A stretch of DNA of 64,000 bases from an uncultured Bacilli bacterium (GTDB lineage: Bacteria; Bacillota_I; Bacilli_A; RF39; UBA660), in contig CAKOLK010000003.1 in assembly GCA_934096275.1 (NCBI GenBank), positions 1 through 64,000 on the forward strand, written 5' to 3'. Of the stretch, positions 43,847 to 52,643 are shown piece after piece. How positions within the stretch are numbered: the stretch's first letter is position 1; every line of letters begins with the position of its first letter. The notes beneath the pieces were generated by a model that was given only the letters and a program-made list of their open reading frames with translations, searched no databases and was not told the origin of the DNA. The position numbers were made by a program, and so were the translations under genes.

Positions 43847-44071
43847 ATGCGATTATCAGAACTACAACATAAAGACATAGTAAACTTAGATGGAAAAAAG
43901 ATAGGAAACATTATAGATGTAAAACTAAATCAAGATGGAACCTTAATATCATTAGTAATAGAAACACAAAAAACTCTATTTAGAATCGGAGCCAAAGAAA
44001 ACGAAGCAGAAATAAGTTGGGACAAAATCCAAAGAATAGGAGAAGACGTTATCTTAGTTAAGATTAATTAA
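43847..44071 (+). CDS. YlmC/YmxH-family PRC-barrel protein (sporulation-associated)
   Basis: The 74-aa protein is one PRC barrel: MRLSELQHKDIVNLDGKKIGNIIDVKL-type start, then SLVIET, ISWDKIQRIGEDVILV. YlmC/YmxH proteins are conserved in spore formers and induced in sporulation, with no proven biochemical role. The start has TAGGTGATA. It is a single gene; the next promoter begins at its stop codon. Confidence 0.88.
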   Translation: MRLSELQHKDIVNLDGKKIGNIIDVKLNQDGTLISLVIETQKTLFRIGAKENEAEISWDKIQRIGEDVILVKIN

Positions 44072-44099
44072 TGACATAAAAATAAAAATATGTTAAAAT
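44071..44099 (+). promoter_or_regulatory. Promoter of the 43-aa gene
   Basis: ATGACA (44071-44076), 17-bp spacer, extended -10 TGTTAAAAT ending at 44099. Confidence 0.65.
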
Positions 44100-44119
44100 A
44101 TAACATACAAGGTGGTAGT

Positions 44120-44251
44120 ATGAAAAAAAGACTAAGAAAAGCATTAAAAGAAACAGAAAAAATTATAAATGATAAAAATAGAAAAGGATACAAAATAATT
44201 AAAGAACTATTTAAAGCATTAGAGGACAATAAAAAACACATAAAAAAATAA
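44120..44251 (+). CDS. Small basic protein, 43 aa
   Basis: An ATG 4 bases after GGTGG opens a 43-codon frame, extremely rich in Lys and probably helical (LRKALKETEKIIND, IIKELFKALEDN). It has its own promoter and terminator, which supports expression. No family is recognised. It could be a small nucleic-acid- or ribosome-binding protein, but that is only a guess from charge. Confidence 0.6.
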   Translation: MKKRLRKALKETEKIINDKNRKGYKIIKELFKALEDNKKHIKK

Positions 44252-44277
44252 AGATGATTAATCTAAATATCATCTAT
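44252..44277. terminator. Bidirectional terminator between the 43-aa gene and the NUDIX gene
   Basis: AGATGAT (44252-44258) pairs with ATCATCT (44269-44275). The minus-strand T run is the stronger one. Confidence 0.7.
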
Positions 44278-44724
44278 TTATTTGAGTTTATAACCTAACT
44301 TTTCTAATTCTAATATAGCAATCGCAGATAACTCGTTTTTTGATAATTTACTAATATCAAAGAAATCTGCACCAAGAGAATCATCATTTACTTCATTTAC
44401 TTCTACTTCTTTTTTAATTTCGTTAGTATAACTTAAAACTTTAAAGAAAATACCAATATGATGAACTTTTACAAAAACATCTTCCTTAACTTGCCAGTCG
44501 AAAAAGACAGAGTCAGCATCAAATAATTGGTAATCAATTACTTTAATACCAACTTCTTCCATTAACTCTCTTTTTAAAGCATCTTCAGGCTTCTCACCAA
44601 ACTCTATTGTCCCACCAGGTAAATCTAACTTTCCATTATATGGACCACCAAACTTCTTAATAAGTAAAACCTTATTGTCTTTAATAATCAATCCATAAGC
44701 TCCTAAATGTTTCATTTCTTTCAT
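44278..44724 (-). CDS. NUDIX hydrolase
   Basis: NUDIX enzymes cleave nucleoside diphosphates linked to another group. The full box is seen as GGTIEFGEKPEDALKREL followed by MEEVGI (about 37-59), preceded by LLIKKFGGPYNGKLDLPGG. The 148-aa length is standard. The substrate cannot be predicted; the box is closest to MutT-like housecleaning enzymes. A minus-strand TTATCA-16-TATAAT promoter (44787-44760) precedes it. Confidence 0.9.
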   Translation of the reverse strand: MKEMKHLGAYGLIIKDNKVLLIKKFGGPYNGKLDLPGGTIEFGEKPEDALKRELMEEVGIKVIDYQLFDADSVFFDWQVKEDVFVKVHHIGIFFKVLSYTNEIKKEVEVNEVNDDSLGADFFDISKLSKNELSAIAILELEKLGYKLK

Positions 44725-44810
44725 TATTTATTCCCACTTTCTTATTTCTATTCAGTATAATTATAACACACTTGGAGCGATTGATAATAAAATTAACATT
44801 ATAATCTTAA

Positions 44811-44839
44811 TTTACTTATTAAAACATATATGTTAAAAT
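44811..44839 (+). promoter_or_regulatory. Promoter of lspA-rluD
   Basis: TTTACT (44811-44816), 17-bp spacer, extended -10 TGTTAAAAT ending at 44839. Confidence 0.6.
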
Positions 44840-44855
44840 ATAACTGGTGATTTAA

Positions 44856-45320
44856 ATGCAAAAAAAAATCTATATAACTTCATTTATACTAATGCTTATA
44901 GATTTATTAACAAAATATTTAGTATCAAACTATTTAACCTTTAAAGAAGTAATACCTAATTTCTTTTATATATATTTAACTCACAATAATGGGGCCGCAT
45001 TTTCTATATTAAAAAACAATCAAATACTATTAATAATAATATCAATACTTGTATTATTTTATATAATAAAATACATGATACCAAAAATAACAACAAATAT
45101 AGAGTATATCTCAATATCAATGATAATCGGTGGAACACTAGGAAACCTATTTGATAGAGTATACCATAACTATGTAATAGACTTCATAAGCCTAAACATA
45201 TTTGGATACAACTTTCCAGTATTTAACTTAGCAGACATCTTAATAACATGCGGAGCAATAATCTTAATAATAATTCTAATAAGGAGTGATAAAAGTGCAA
45301 ATAATCTCGGACAAAAGTAA
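44856..45320 (+). CDS. lspA: Lipoprotein signal peptidase (signal peptidase II)
   Basis: LspA removes signal peptides from prolipoproteins in the membrane. Four helices carry the family motifs: LTHNNGAAFSIL, GGTLGNLFDRVYHNYVIDFI and FPVFNLADILI, which hold the two catalytic Asp. The protein is 154 aa, normal length. The start has TGGTGAT. It overlaps rluD by 26 bases; the lspA-rluD pair is common in Firmicutes. Confidence 0.96.
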   Translation: MQKKIYITSFILMLIDLLTKYLVSNYLTFKEVIPNFFYIYLTHNNGAAFSILKNNQILLIIISILVLFYIIKYMIPKITTNIEYISISMIIGGTLGNLFDRVYHNYVIDFISLNIFGYNFPVFNLADILITCGAIILIIILIRSDKSANNLGQK

Positions 45321-46182
45321 TATAAGAATAGATGCTTATTTATCTGAAGAAACAGAATACACAAGAAGTAAAATTCAAAAACTAATAAAAGATGAACAAA
45401 TAACAGTAAATGATAAAAAGACAAACTCAAGTTACAAATTAAAAGAAAATGACACAATAAAAATCAATGAATTAGAAGAAGAAATAACGGATATCTTACC
45501 AGAAAAAATGGATTTAGATATAGTCTATGAAGATGAATACCTAGCAATAATAAATAAACAAAGTGGACTAGTAGTCCATCCAGCAGTAGGCAATCTAAAT
45601 CATACCTTAGTAAATGGTCTTTTATATCATTTTAATGAAATAAGTAATAAAAATACAATAAGACCAGGAATAGTTCATAGATTAGATAAAGACACAAGTG
45701 GTCTTATGATCGTAGCTAAAAACGATCAAGTTCATGAAAAACTATCAAACATGATAAGAAAAAAACAAGTAGAAAGAAAATACCTTGCACTAGTCTGGGG
45801 AGTAGTAAGACATGACAAAGGAACAATTGATGCTCCAATTGGAAGAGACATCAACAATAGACAAAAATATGCGGTAACAGAAATCAATAGTAAAGACTCG
45901 ATAACACACTTTAAAGTAATTGAAAGATATAAAGAGGCAACTTTAATTGAATGTACTCTAGAAACCGGTAGAACTCATCAAATAAGAGTACACTTATCAT
46001 ACATTGGACACCCAATAGTAAATGATGAAGTATACTGCAATAAAAAATTAATAAGTAAAGACTTTGGTCAAATGCTTCATTCAAAAAGTATAAAACTAAT
46101 TCATCCAGTAACAAAACAAGAACTATACTATGAACAAGAACCACCAAAAAAATTTATAGAAATAATAGAACAATTTAAATAA
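45295..46182 (+). CDS. rluD: RluD-family ribosomal RNA pseudouridine synthase
   Basis: The enzyme isomerises uridines in rRNA. An S4-type RNA-binding domain (about 8-70) precedes the catalytic domain with the Asp motif RPGIVHRLDKDTSGLM and GRTHQIRVHLSYIGHPIVND. Length is 295 aa. The GTG at 45295 lies 8 bases after AAGGAG; an in-frame GTG at 45286 is inside that ribosome binding site. The exact target uridines cannot be predicted. Confidence 0.93.
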   Translation: MQIISDKSNIRIDAYLSEETEYTRSKIQKLIKDEQITVNDKKTNSSYKLKENDTIKINELEEEITDILPEKMDLDIVYEDEYLAIINKQSGLVVHPAVGNLNHTLVNGLLYHFNEISNKNTIRPGIVHRLDKDTSGLMIVAKNDQVHEKLSNMIRKKQVERKYLALVWGVVRHDKGTIDAPIGRDINNRQKYAVTEINSKDSITHFKVIERYKEATLIECTLETGRTHQIRVHLSYIGHPIVNDEVYCNKKLISKDFGQMLHSKSIKLIHPVTKQELYYEQEPPKKFIEIIEQFK

Positions 46183-46183
46183 A

Positions 46184-46318
46184 AGACATTTATCTATTGG
46201 CAAAGGGGTCGAAGTGGTATTAATTAAAAACAAAATATAAGAAATGGAGTGTAACAAATAGATATTTATAGAATAAAAATAGGTTTTCCGGGCCAATAAA
46301 TAAATGTCTGATACCACT
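46184..46318. other. Pseudoknot-forming or terminal-inverted-repeat element in the rluD-ackA gap
   Basis: Arms 46184-46201 and 46292-46309 are complementary over 18 bases with one mismatch (AGACATTTATCTATTGGC and its partner). A second pair, AGTGGTAT (46213-46220) and ATACCACT (46311-46318), crosses the first, which is pseudoknot topology. The 18-bp arms could instead be ends of a 126-bp MITE, but no target duplication is visible. Confidence 0.6.
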
Positions 46319-46393
46319 ATAAACTATATCAAAAACCCTGTCAAATGACCAAATCAAAGATTTTAACACCAAAAAACATACCAAAAATAAGAT

Positions 46394-46419
46394 TTGCCCT
46401 AGGGCAATTTTTATTTTTT
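46394..46419 (+). terminator. Intrinsic terminator in the rluD-ackA gap
   Basis: The palindrome TTGCCCTAGGGCAA (46394-46407) is followed by a T-rich tract. It could end the rluD transcript or a separate RNA containing the element at 46184-46318. Bases 46420-46600 hold nothing else I can support. Confidence 0.7.
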
Positions 46420-46605
46420 AAAGAATAAAACAAACATCCATTCATAAAAAACTAGACCAAATCTTAAAAATGAACAAATTAACAAAAAATGAAAAAAAAT
46501 TACAACTCCTAAAATAAGACCATTTTCTTACCCCAAAAATGTCATCATAAAACACTAATTCATTACAAAAAATATAACAATTACCTAGAAAAATATCATA
46601 TTTTG

Positions 46606-46614
46606 TGTTATTAT
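46606..46614 (+). promoter_or_regulatory. Extended -10 box of ackA
   Basis: TGTTATTAT (46606-46614) with a weak TAGAAA 17 bp upstream of the hexamer. Confidence 0.5.
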
Positions 46615-46644
46615 ACTTATAGTAATTAGAAAGGAAGAGATAAA

Positions 46645-47823
46645 ATGAAAATATTATCAGTAAACGCAGGAAGTTCATCATTAAAATTTCAAATGTATGA
46701 AATGCCTGAAGAAAAAGTACTTATTTCCGGAGTATTTGAACGTATAGGAATAGGAAATAGCTTCTATACAATAAAACTAAACGGAGAAAAAATCAAAAAA
46801 GAAAGAGAAGTTTCTAATCATGAAGATGCAGTTAAAATCTTAACTGAAGAACTATTAGAAAACAAAGTAGTTTCATCACTTGATGAAATCGAAGCAATTG
46901 GACATAGAATGGTACATGGAGGAGACAAATACCAAACATCTACAATAATTGATGAAGATGTAATAAAAGCAACAGAAGAATTCCTTGATTTAGCACCAAT
47001 TCATATTCCAGCAAACTTAACTGGAGTAAGAGCATTCCAAAAAATAATTCCAAATGCAACAGCAGTCGCAGTATTTGATACATCATTCCATCAAACACTA
47101 CCAAAAGAAGCATACATCTATCCAGTACCATATGAATGGTATGAAAAATATGGAGTTAGAAAATATGGTTTCCATGGTACAAGTCATAAATACGTTTCAA
47201 TGAGAATGAATGAAATACTAGGAAGAACAGATACAAAAATAATTACATGCCATATCGGAAGTGGTGGTTCAATATCAGCAGTCCTAAATGGTAAATCAAT
47301 TGATACATCATTAGGATTCACACCAAATGCTGGTATAGTAATGGGTACAAGAAGTGGAGATATAGATGCTTCAATAATTCCATTCATCATGAAAAAAGAA
47401 AACCTAACAGTAACTGAAGTAGATAATATCTTAAATAAGAAAAGTGGACTACTTGGAATTAGTAAAAAATATAGTGATTCAAGAGACATTGAAGAAGGTA
47501 TTAAAAATGGTGATGAACTATGCAAACTAGCTCAAGATATATATGTAAGAAGAATAGTAGAATACATTGCTAAATACTATGTATTACTTGGAGGATGCGA
47601 TGCAATCGTTATGACCGCAGGAGTCGGAGAAAACTCAATTCCAACAAGAAAACAAATTCTAGATAAACTATCTGTACTAGGAGTCGAAGTAGACGAAGAA
47701 AGAAACAACATTCGAGGAGAAGAACAATTAATTACTAAAGACTCATCAAAAATACCAGTATGGGTAATCCCAACAGATGAAGAATTAATGCTCGCTAGAG
47801 ATACATATGAACTAGCAAAATAG
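46645..47823 (+). CDS. ackA: Acetate kinase
   Basis: AckA converts acetyl phosphate and ADP to acetate and ATP, the energy-yielding step of acetate fermentation. The family motifs are complete: VNAGSSSLKFQ at the N-terminus, AIGHRMVHGG, YGFHGTSHKYVS, CHIGSGGSI, and FTAGVGENS-like MTAGVGENS. The length (392 aa) is standard. The start has AAGGAAGAGA. Phosphotransacetylase is not adjacent. nrnA follows after 13 bases without a terminator. Confidence 0.97.
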   Translation: MKILSVNAGSSSLKFQMYEMPEEKVLISGVFERIGIGNSFYTIKLNGEKIKKEREVSNHEDAVKILTEELLENKVVSSLDEIEAIGHRMVHGGDKYQTSTIIDEDVIKATEEFLDLAPIHIPANLTGVRAFQKIIPNATAVAVFDTSFHQTLPKEAYIYPVPYEWYEKYGVRKYGFHGTSHKYVSMRMNEILGRTDTKIITCHIGSGGSISAVLNGKSIDTSLGFTPNAGIVMGTRSGDIDASIIPFIMKKENLTVTEVDNILNKKSGLLGISKKYSDSRDIEEGIKNGDELCKLAQDIYVRRIVEYIAKYYVLLGGCDAIVMTAGVGENSIPTRKQILDKLSVLGVEVDEERNNIRGEEQLITKDSSKIPVWVIPTDEELMLARDTYELAK

Positions 47824-47836
47824 AAAGAATGATAAA

Positions 47837-48808
47837 ATGTATAAACAAATATTTAAAGAAATAAAAAAATATAATAATATTGTATTAGTAAGACACGTTG
47901 GAATAGATCCAGATGCAATGGCAAGTCAAACAGCCTTAAGAGACTCAATAAAGCTAACATTTCCTGAAAAAAACGTCTATGCAATTGGAAATGGTACAGT
48001 AAGATTTAACTACATGGGAAAACTAGATAAAAACATTGACTTTTCTACCATAAATAATATCTTATTAATAGTTTTAGACACACCAGATATAAAAAGAGTA
48101 GACATGGGAGATCTTGAAAAATACGATTATAGTATAAAAATAGATCACCATCCATTTGTTAATAAGTTTTGCGATATAGAACTAATAAACGATAAAAAAT
48201 CAAGCGCTTCAGAAATGGTATACGATTTAATTACAAATACAAAACTAAAACTAAACGAAGAAATAGCAAAAACACTATTCTGTGGAATAGTATCAGATAC
48301 CAATAGATTCATGTTTTCTAACTCTAGTTCTGAAACATTTAAATGTATATCAAACATCCTAAAAGAATATCCATTCGACATAACAAAATTATATAAAGAA
48401 ATATACAAAAGACCATTCTCTGAAATACAACTATTCGGACACATGATAAGCAATATGAAAATATCAGACTATGGAGTAGGATATGTTAAAATAGGAAGCC
48501 AAACACTTACTAAATACAATCTTGATACAGCATCATCAGGTAATTTAATAAACGATTTCAATAACATTGAAGAATTACTTGTATGGCTATGTGCAACCGA
48601 AGATATAAAAAATAGTTGCATAAGAGTATCAATCCGTTCTAACGGACCAGTCATAAATAAAGTAGCAGAAAAATATAATGGTGGTGGACATAACCTAGCA
48701 TGCGGTGCTAGACTATCATCATTCGAAGACGTAGACCTATTAGTAAAAGACCTAGACTATGTCTGCAAAAAATATATAGAAAGTAGTGATATAGATGAAA
48801 ATTACTAG
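47837..48808 (+). CDS. nrnA: Bifunctional oligoribonuclease / pAp phosphatase (DHH-DHHA1)
   Basis: NrnA degrades RNA fragments of a few nucleotides and 3',5'-pAp. The DHH domain has VRHVGIDPDAMASQ, LDTPDIKR and the DHH motif in KIDHHPF. The DHHA1 domain ends with the RNA-binding GGGHNLACGARLS. At 323 aa it matches Bacillus NrnA (313 aa). It lies 13 bases after ackA and overlaps engB by 14 bases. Confidence 0.93.
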   Translation: MYKQIFKEIKKYNNIVLVRHVGIDPDAMASQTALRDSIKLTFPEKNVYAIGNGTVRFNYMGKLDKNIDFSTINNILLIVLDTPDIKRVDMGDLEKYDYSIKIDHHPFVNKFCDIELINDKKSSASEMVYDLITNTKLKLNEEIAKTLFCGIVSDTNRFMFSNSSSETFKCISNILKEYPFDITKLYKEIYKRPFSEIQLFGHMISNMKISDYGVGYVKIGSQTLTKYNLDTASSGNLINDFNNIEELLVWLCATEDIKNSCIRVSIRSNGPVINKVAEKYNGGGHNLACGARLSSFEDVDLLVKDLDYVCKKYIESSDIDENY

Positions 48809-49388
48809 TTGTGAATTCAAAATAAGTGCTGTTCGCCGTAGCCAATACCCCGAAGACAATCTACCAGAATTCATGCTTGTAGGAAGAAGCAACGTTGGTA
48901 AAAGTAGCTTTATCAACATGCTTGTTAATAACAAAAAAATGGCAAGAGTATCAAACACACCAGGAAAAACAAAAAATCTAAACTTCTTCTTAGTAAACAA
49001 TGACTTCTTTTTAGTGGACGTTCCAGGATATGGATACGCAAGCGTTAGTAAAAAAGAACAAAGAAAATTTGGTCTTATGATCGAAGAATACCTAGAAAAA
49101 AGAGAAAACCTAAAAAGAACTTTCATGCTCGTAGACATAAGACATAAACCATCAAATGACGATGTTTTAATGTACAAGTTCTTAAAATATTACAACGTTC
49201 CAGTAACAATAATAGCTACTAAAATAGACAAACTACCTAAATCAAAACTTCCAAAAGCTGAAGAATTAGTAATAAAAACACTCCAGTTAGAAAATACAGA
49301 CAAATTAATTCTAATATCAAACACTACAAAACAAGGAAGAGATTTAGTATTAAATGAAATCGAAGACCTAATATCAGAAACATTATAG
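48795..49388 (+). CDS. engB: Ribosome biogenesis GTPase EngB (YsxC)
   Basis: EngB is needed for late 50S assembly. The G1 motif GRSNVGKSSF (about 28-37), G3 DVPGYGYA, G4 TKIDK and the C-terminal ISNTTKQG (G5 region) are present in 197 aa. The ATG at 48795 is inside the end of nrnA. A terminator overlaps the stop codon. Confidence 0.95.
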   Translation: MKITSCEFKISAVRRSQYPEDNLPEFMLVGRSNVGKSSFINMLVNNKKMARVSNTPGKTKNLNFFLVNNDFFLVDVPGYGYASVSKKEQRKFGLMIEEYLEKRENLKRTFMLVDIRHKPSNDDVLMYKFLKYYNVPVTIIATKIDKLPKSKLPKAEELVIKTLQLENTDKLILISNTTKQGRDLVLNEIEDLISETL

Positions 49389-49397
49389 GTCTTTTTT
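49365..49397 (+). terminator. Intrinsic terminator of engB
   Basis: GACCTA (49365-49370) pairs with TAGGTC (49386-49391), then six T; the stem contains the end of the gene. Confidence 0.65.
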
Positions 49398-49420
49398 CAT
49401 ACAATATTCTAGGTGTTTAT

Positions 49421-49885
49421 ATGAAAATAATTACTAATAAAGATGATTTAAATATAATTATCTATAAAAATGAAATAGACTGTGATCTAAAACAAAAAGA
49501 TCTATTAGAAAAATACATAAAAAAAATAATACTAAATATTAAAAGAAAAAGTATTATAAACATAAATGGTTTCTATAAAATAAATGTATACCATAACGAA
49601 AAGTTTGGTATAATCTTAGACATATTAAAAGAAGACGAACTAGATTTCTTCAAAGACTTCTTAGACTTTAAAGTAATAGTAAACTACAACAGTGATATTT
49701 ACTTTTCATTCGATGATTACTTCATAATTAATAATAAAAACATATACTATAATGATAAGAAATATTATATAAACATTAAAAATCTAAAACAAAAAGAAAT
49801 ATTAAAATTATCAGAGTTTGCAAAAATAATATATGGAGAACAACTCGAAGAAATCAAATCAAAACTAAAACTTGTATTAGCGTAA
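49421..49885 (+). CDS. Hypothetical protein, 154 aa
   Basis: I do not recognise the family. The protein is soluble and rich in Ile, Lys, Tyr and Asn, with alternating short strands (YFSFDDYFIINNKNIYYNDK) and a helical Lys-rich C-terminus. The ribosome binding site is weak (AGGTG). It follows the engB terminator and precedes two paralogous HExxH proteins. Confidence 0.65.
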   Translation: MKIITNKDDLNIIIYKNEIDCDLKQKDLLEKYIKKIILNIKRKSIININGFYKINVYHNEKFGIILDILKEDELDFFKDFLDFKVIVNYNSDIYFSFDDYFIINNKNIYYNDKKYYINIKNLKQKEILKLSEFAKIIYGEQLEEIKSKLKLVLA

Positions 49886-49920
49886 TTTATATGTTATTAT
49901 ACTAAGAAAGAAGTGATAAT

Positions 49921-50625
49921 ATGTTTAAGTTTAATGAAGAAAAAATAAATAATTTAACAAGTGAAAAACTACAAAATAAAATGGAAACATTTAAAAATAA
50001 AATGGAAGAAACATTTGATAATAAAGATTTAAAATATATGAATGATAATCTAGAAACACTAAGAATCTTTATATTAAAATCAAAACTATTTCAATATCCA
50101 TATAAAGCAATGTATAACAATTTATCAAATGAATTAATGATTCTAGAAGAAGATGATACAATATACCATGAACTATTACATCTATCATGTAATAATAGAA
50201 AAAGTAACAACACCATAAGAGGTTTTGCTCACTATACAAAAAAACAAAAAAACATCTTATCATTTGGTACTGGATTAGATGAAGTATATACTGAGATATT
50301 AGCAAACAGATTATTTAATAAAGAAATAAATGCAACAACTACAAAAACAGTAGAACTAGTATTACTATTAGAACAATTAATAGATGATTTACCATCACTA
50401 TATCTTAATTCAGACTTATATGAATTAGTTTTAGAACTAAGTAAATACACAAGTCTAAATGAATCATTAGAGTTCATATACAACATTGATAGACTATATA
50501 CATTAGAACAAAATATAAAAAATAATGATAAATACAATGAAATATATAGTAAAACACTATACTTCTTAAAACAATACCAATATAAAAGAAACTATCAAGA
50601 ACAAAAGAAAAAAGTCCTAAAATAA
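49921..50625 (+). CDS. Putative zinc metalloprotease-like protein, paralogue 1
   Basis: The family is not recognised by name. A zinc-binding motif IYHELLHLSC (HExxH) lies at about residues 80-89. A GLDEVYTEIL segment about 40 residues later supplies a possible third ligand Glu, as in gluzincins. The C-terminal half is helical (ELVLLLEQLIDDLPSLYLNSDLYELV). There is no signal peptide, so it is probably cytoplasmic. The next gene (50715) is a diverged copy, with matching upstream TATGTTATTATA sequence. A function in proteolysis is inference. Confidence 0.75.
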   Translation: MFKFNEEKINNLTSEKLQNKMETFKNKMEETFDNKDLKYMNDNLETLRIFILKSKLFQYPYKAMYNNLSNELMILEEDDTIYHELLHLSCNNRKSNNTIRGFAHYTKKQKNILSFGTGLDEVYTEILANRLFNKEINATTTKTVELVLLLEQLIDDLPSLYLNSDLYELVLELSKYTSLNESLEFIYNIDRLYTLEQNIKNNDKYNEIYSKTLYFLKQYQYKRNYQEQKKKVLK

Positions 50626-50659
50626 AGGAATACTTTTGTTCTTTTTATATACATAAAAC

Positions 50660-50688
50660 TTGTAATAAAAATAATTATATGTTATTAT
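50660..50688 (+). promoter_or_regulatory. Promoter of HExxH paralogue 2
   Basis: TTGTAA (50660-50665), 17-bp spacer, extended -10 TGTTATTAT ending at 50688. A matching -10 region precedes paralogue 1. Confidence 0.6.
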
Positions 50689-50714
50689 ATTGTGCAAACA
50701 GGGAGGGTATTCAT

Positions 50715-51509
50715 ATGCTTAAAAAAGATCAAGAAAAAATAAAATCACAAGAAGAAAAATTACAAGAACAATTAGAAATATATCAAAAAACATTAGAAGA
50801 AATTCTTGGGGGATCAATTCAATATGAGAATATAGACAAAAAAATAGAAATATTTAAGAATAAAATGGAAGAAACTTTTGACAAAGAAGATTTGAAAAAT
50901 ATGAATGAAAATCTAAAAACATTAAAAATTCATATATGTAAACCATATTTATCAAAAATATTGCAATATTTTACAAAAATGAAAGGATACTACTTACCAG
51001 AAGATAACACAATAGTACTTCTTGAAGAAGGCAATGTAATATATCATGAGTCATTACACTTATCATGTAATACTGGAAAAAGTGAAAAAAACATTATTGG
51101 ATTTGATCGCTATACAAACAAAGATAAAAAAATATTATTCTTTGGTAAAGGATTAAACGAAATATATACTGAAATACTAGCAAATAGATTATTTGATAAA
51201 GAAATAAAAATCATCACTAATAAAACAGTAGAACTAGTATTACAATTAGAACAATTAATAGATGATTTACCATCTCTATACCTTAATTCAGATTTATATG
51301 AATTAGTTATAAAACTAAGTGAATATACAGACATAAATGAAGCACTTGATTTTGTATACAATATTGATAGATTATATGAAATAGAAACTAAAAAGAATGT
51401 TAAAAATCGTATCGAAAGATATGTTTCAGTATATCATAAAACACTACGTTTCTTAGTACAATGCCAATCTAAAAAAGAAAAACAAGAAAAGAAGAAAAAA
51501 ACAAAATAA
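50715..51509 (+). CDS. Putative zinc metalloprotease-like protein, paralogue 2
   Basis: This 264-aa protein repeats the layout of the preceding gene: HESLHLSC (HExxH), GKGLNEIYTEILANRLFDKEI and the DDLPSLYLNSDLYELV helix. It has an extra N-terminal coiled-coil-like helix (about 1-40, EKIKSQEEKLQEQLE). The ATG at 50715 behind GGGAGGG was preferred to an upstream in-frame ATG at 50679, which lies in the promoter. No signal peptide. Strong similarity shows tandem duplication; the different N-terminus suggests divergence of partners. Confidence 0.75.
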   Translation: MLKKDQEKIKSQEEKLQEQLEIYQKTLEEILGGSIQYENIDKKIEIFKNKMEETFDKEDLKNMNENLKTLKIHICKPYLSKILQYFTKMKGYYLPEDNTIVLLEEGNVIYHESLHLSCNTGKSEKNIIGFDRYTNKDKKILFFGKGLNEIYTEILANRLFDKEIKIITNKTVELVLQLEQLIDDLPSLYLNSDLYELVIKLSEYTDINEALDFVYNIDRLYEIETKKNVKNRIERYVSVYHKTLRFLVQCQSKKEKQEKKKKTK

Positions 51510-51535
51510 AAGAGCAATTTTGCTCTTTTTTTACT
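51508..51535. terminator. Bidirectional terminator between paralogue 2 and the membrane operon
   Basis: AAAAGAGCAA (51508-51517) pairs perfectly with TTGCTCTTTT (51520-51529). Confidence 0.8.
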
Positions 51536-51929
51536 TAGTCTTTTTTAAAACTTTATCTTTCTTAGAAAAACATAAACAAGTATAAAGAATTAAAAATACA
51601 AAACCTACAAATACAATTTTAGAATAATAAAGCATATAAACATTGTAAACAACATCACTAAAATAATGATTTGCTAAAAGATATACACTAGTAAGAAAAA
51701 CTAAATATATAATAGGACATACAATCGAAGCCTTAAAATCTTTCTTAATAAATAAGATTGTTAAACCAATACCACCAACAACTATTAGAATAATACAAGG
51801 TAATGCTAAAGTGAAAAGTTCACCGAAGTAGAAGAAACTATCAGCAGTTTTACAAGCAACATATTGCATAATAGTTGTTAAAACTAAACTAATATAAAAC
51901 AAGATTAAATATACTTTTTTATTCATCAT
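51531..51929 (-). CDS. Hypothetical four-helix membrane protein
   Basis: No family is recognised. The 132-aa protein has four hydrophobic helices (about 5-25, 35-58, 66-85, 100-122) and a Lys-rich C-terminus. The start at 51929 overlaps the end of the upstream gene by 11 bases, with GGTGTTAAG as a ribosome binding site, so the two are coupled. They probably form a membrane complex. Confidence 0.65.
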   Translation of the reverse strand: MMNKKVYLILFYISLVLTTIMQYVACKTADSFFYFGELFTLALPCIILIVVGGIGLTILFIKKDFKASIVCPIIYLVFLTSVYLLANHYFSDVVYNVYMLYYSKIVFVGFVFLILYTCLCFSKKDKVLKKTK

Positions 51930-52506
51930 ACTTAACACCATCCTTTGAAGATATCTCAATCAAATTAGAAATTATTGCAAGAATAGAGCTTCTATTTAAG
52001 TTGTACTCATAGTAAATCATATTAGGTTCAGCAATATCTCTAAAAAACTTATCTTTTAAGTTAATTTCATATCCAAAATAATTATTTTGCATTATTTCAT
52101 CAAATTGAACAGAACCACCTAAAAATAATGATTTAAAATTATACTTTTCAATTACATCATCACTTAATTTACATGCATTCTTAGTATCAGCATAAAATGA
52201 AGTTAAAAATTTAATTTTTTCATCATCATTAAAACCTTGTTTAAAATAATCACTATACTTAACATGCCCAGTAAAATTAGTTTTTTCATAATAAGAAATC
52301 AAATTATTAATCGAAGCAGTACAAGCATTCTTTTCCATAGTCGACAATTTTTGCTTATATGAAATAAGTCTTTTATTAAACTCATCATTATCACTAATAT
52401 AAAAACTGTCATTATAATTTAAACCATTATAAACAATAAGACCAATTACCCCTAAAACATAAAATACAAAAGCCCCCAATACCATTAATTTAACTTTTTC
52501 TTTCAA
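51919..52506 (-). CDS. Hypothetical membrane-anchored protein, 195 aa
   Basis: No family is recognised. One N-terminal helix (about 6-28) is followed by an extracytoplasmic domain with two Cys (ACTAS, NACKL) that could form a disulfide, and a helical C-terminus. The ribosome binding site AGGAGGAG is strong. First gene of a two-gene operon with the four-helix protein, on the opposite strand to all neighbours. Confidence 0.7.
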   Translation of the reverse strand: MKEKVKLMVLGAFVFYVLGVIGLIVYNGLNYNDSFYISDNDEFNKRLISYKQKLSTMEKNACTASINNLISYYEKTNFTGHVKYSDYFKQGFNDDEKIKFLTSFYADTKNACKLSDDVIEKYNFKSLFLGGSVQFDEIMQNNYFGYEINLKDKFFRDIAEPNMIYYEYNLNRSSILAIISNLIEISSKDGVKYDE

Positions 52507-52607
52507 AATAAACTCCTCCTATCATATAAATAATAACATAATAAAATTATTAAGTCATCACTTTATGACAAAAAAACACATGTTTTATAGTTTTTTACAT
52601 TTTTAAA

Positions 52608-52616
52608 TGCTATAAT
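52608..52616 (+). promoter_or_regulatory. Extended -10 box of dnaB
   Basis: TGCTATAAT at 52608-52616; no good -35 box. Confidence 0.55.
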
Positions 52617-52643
52617 AAATTAAGTATTAAGGAAGTGATATAA

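Noticed and set aside
46201..46294. ZTP riboswitch (GGGGTCGAAG and CCGGGCC recall its motifs)
   Set aside because: The conserved GUGACUGGCG and CCGCCUGGGC segments are absent and no purine or folate gene follows.
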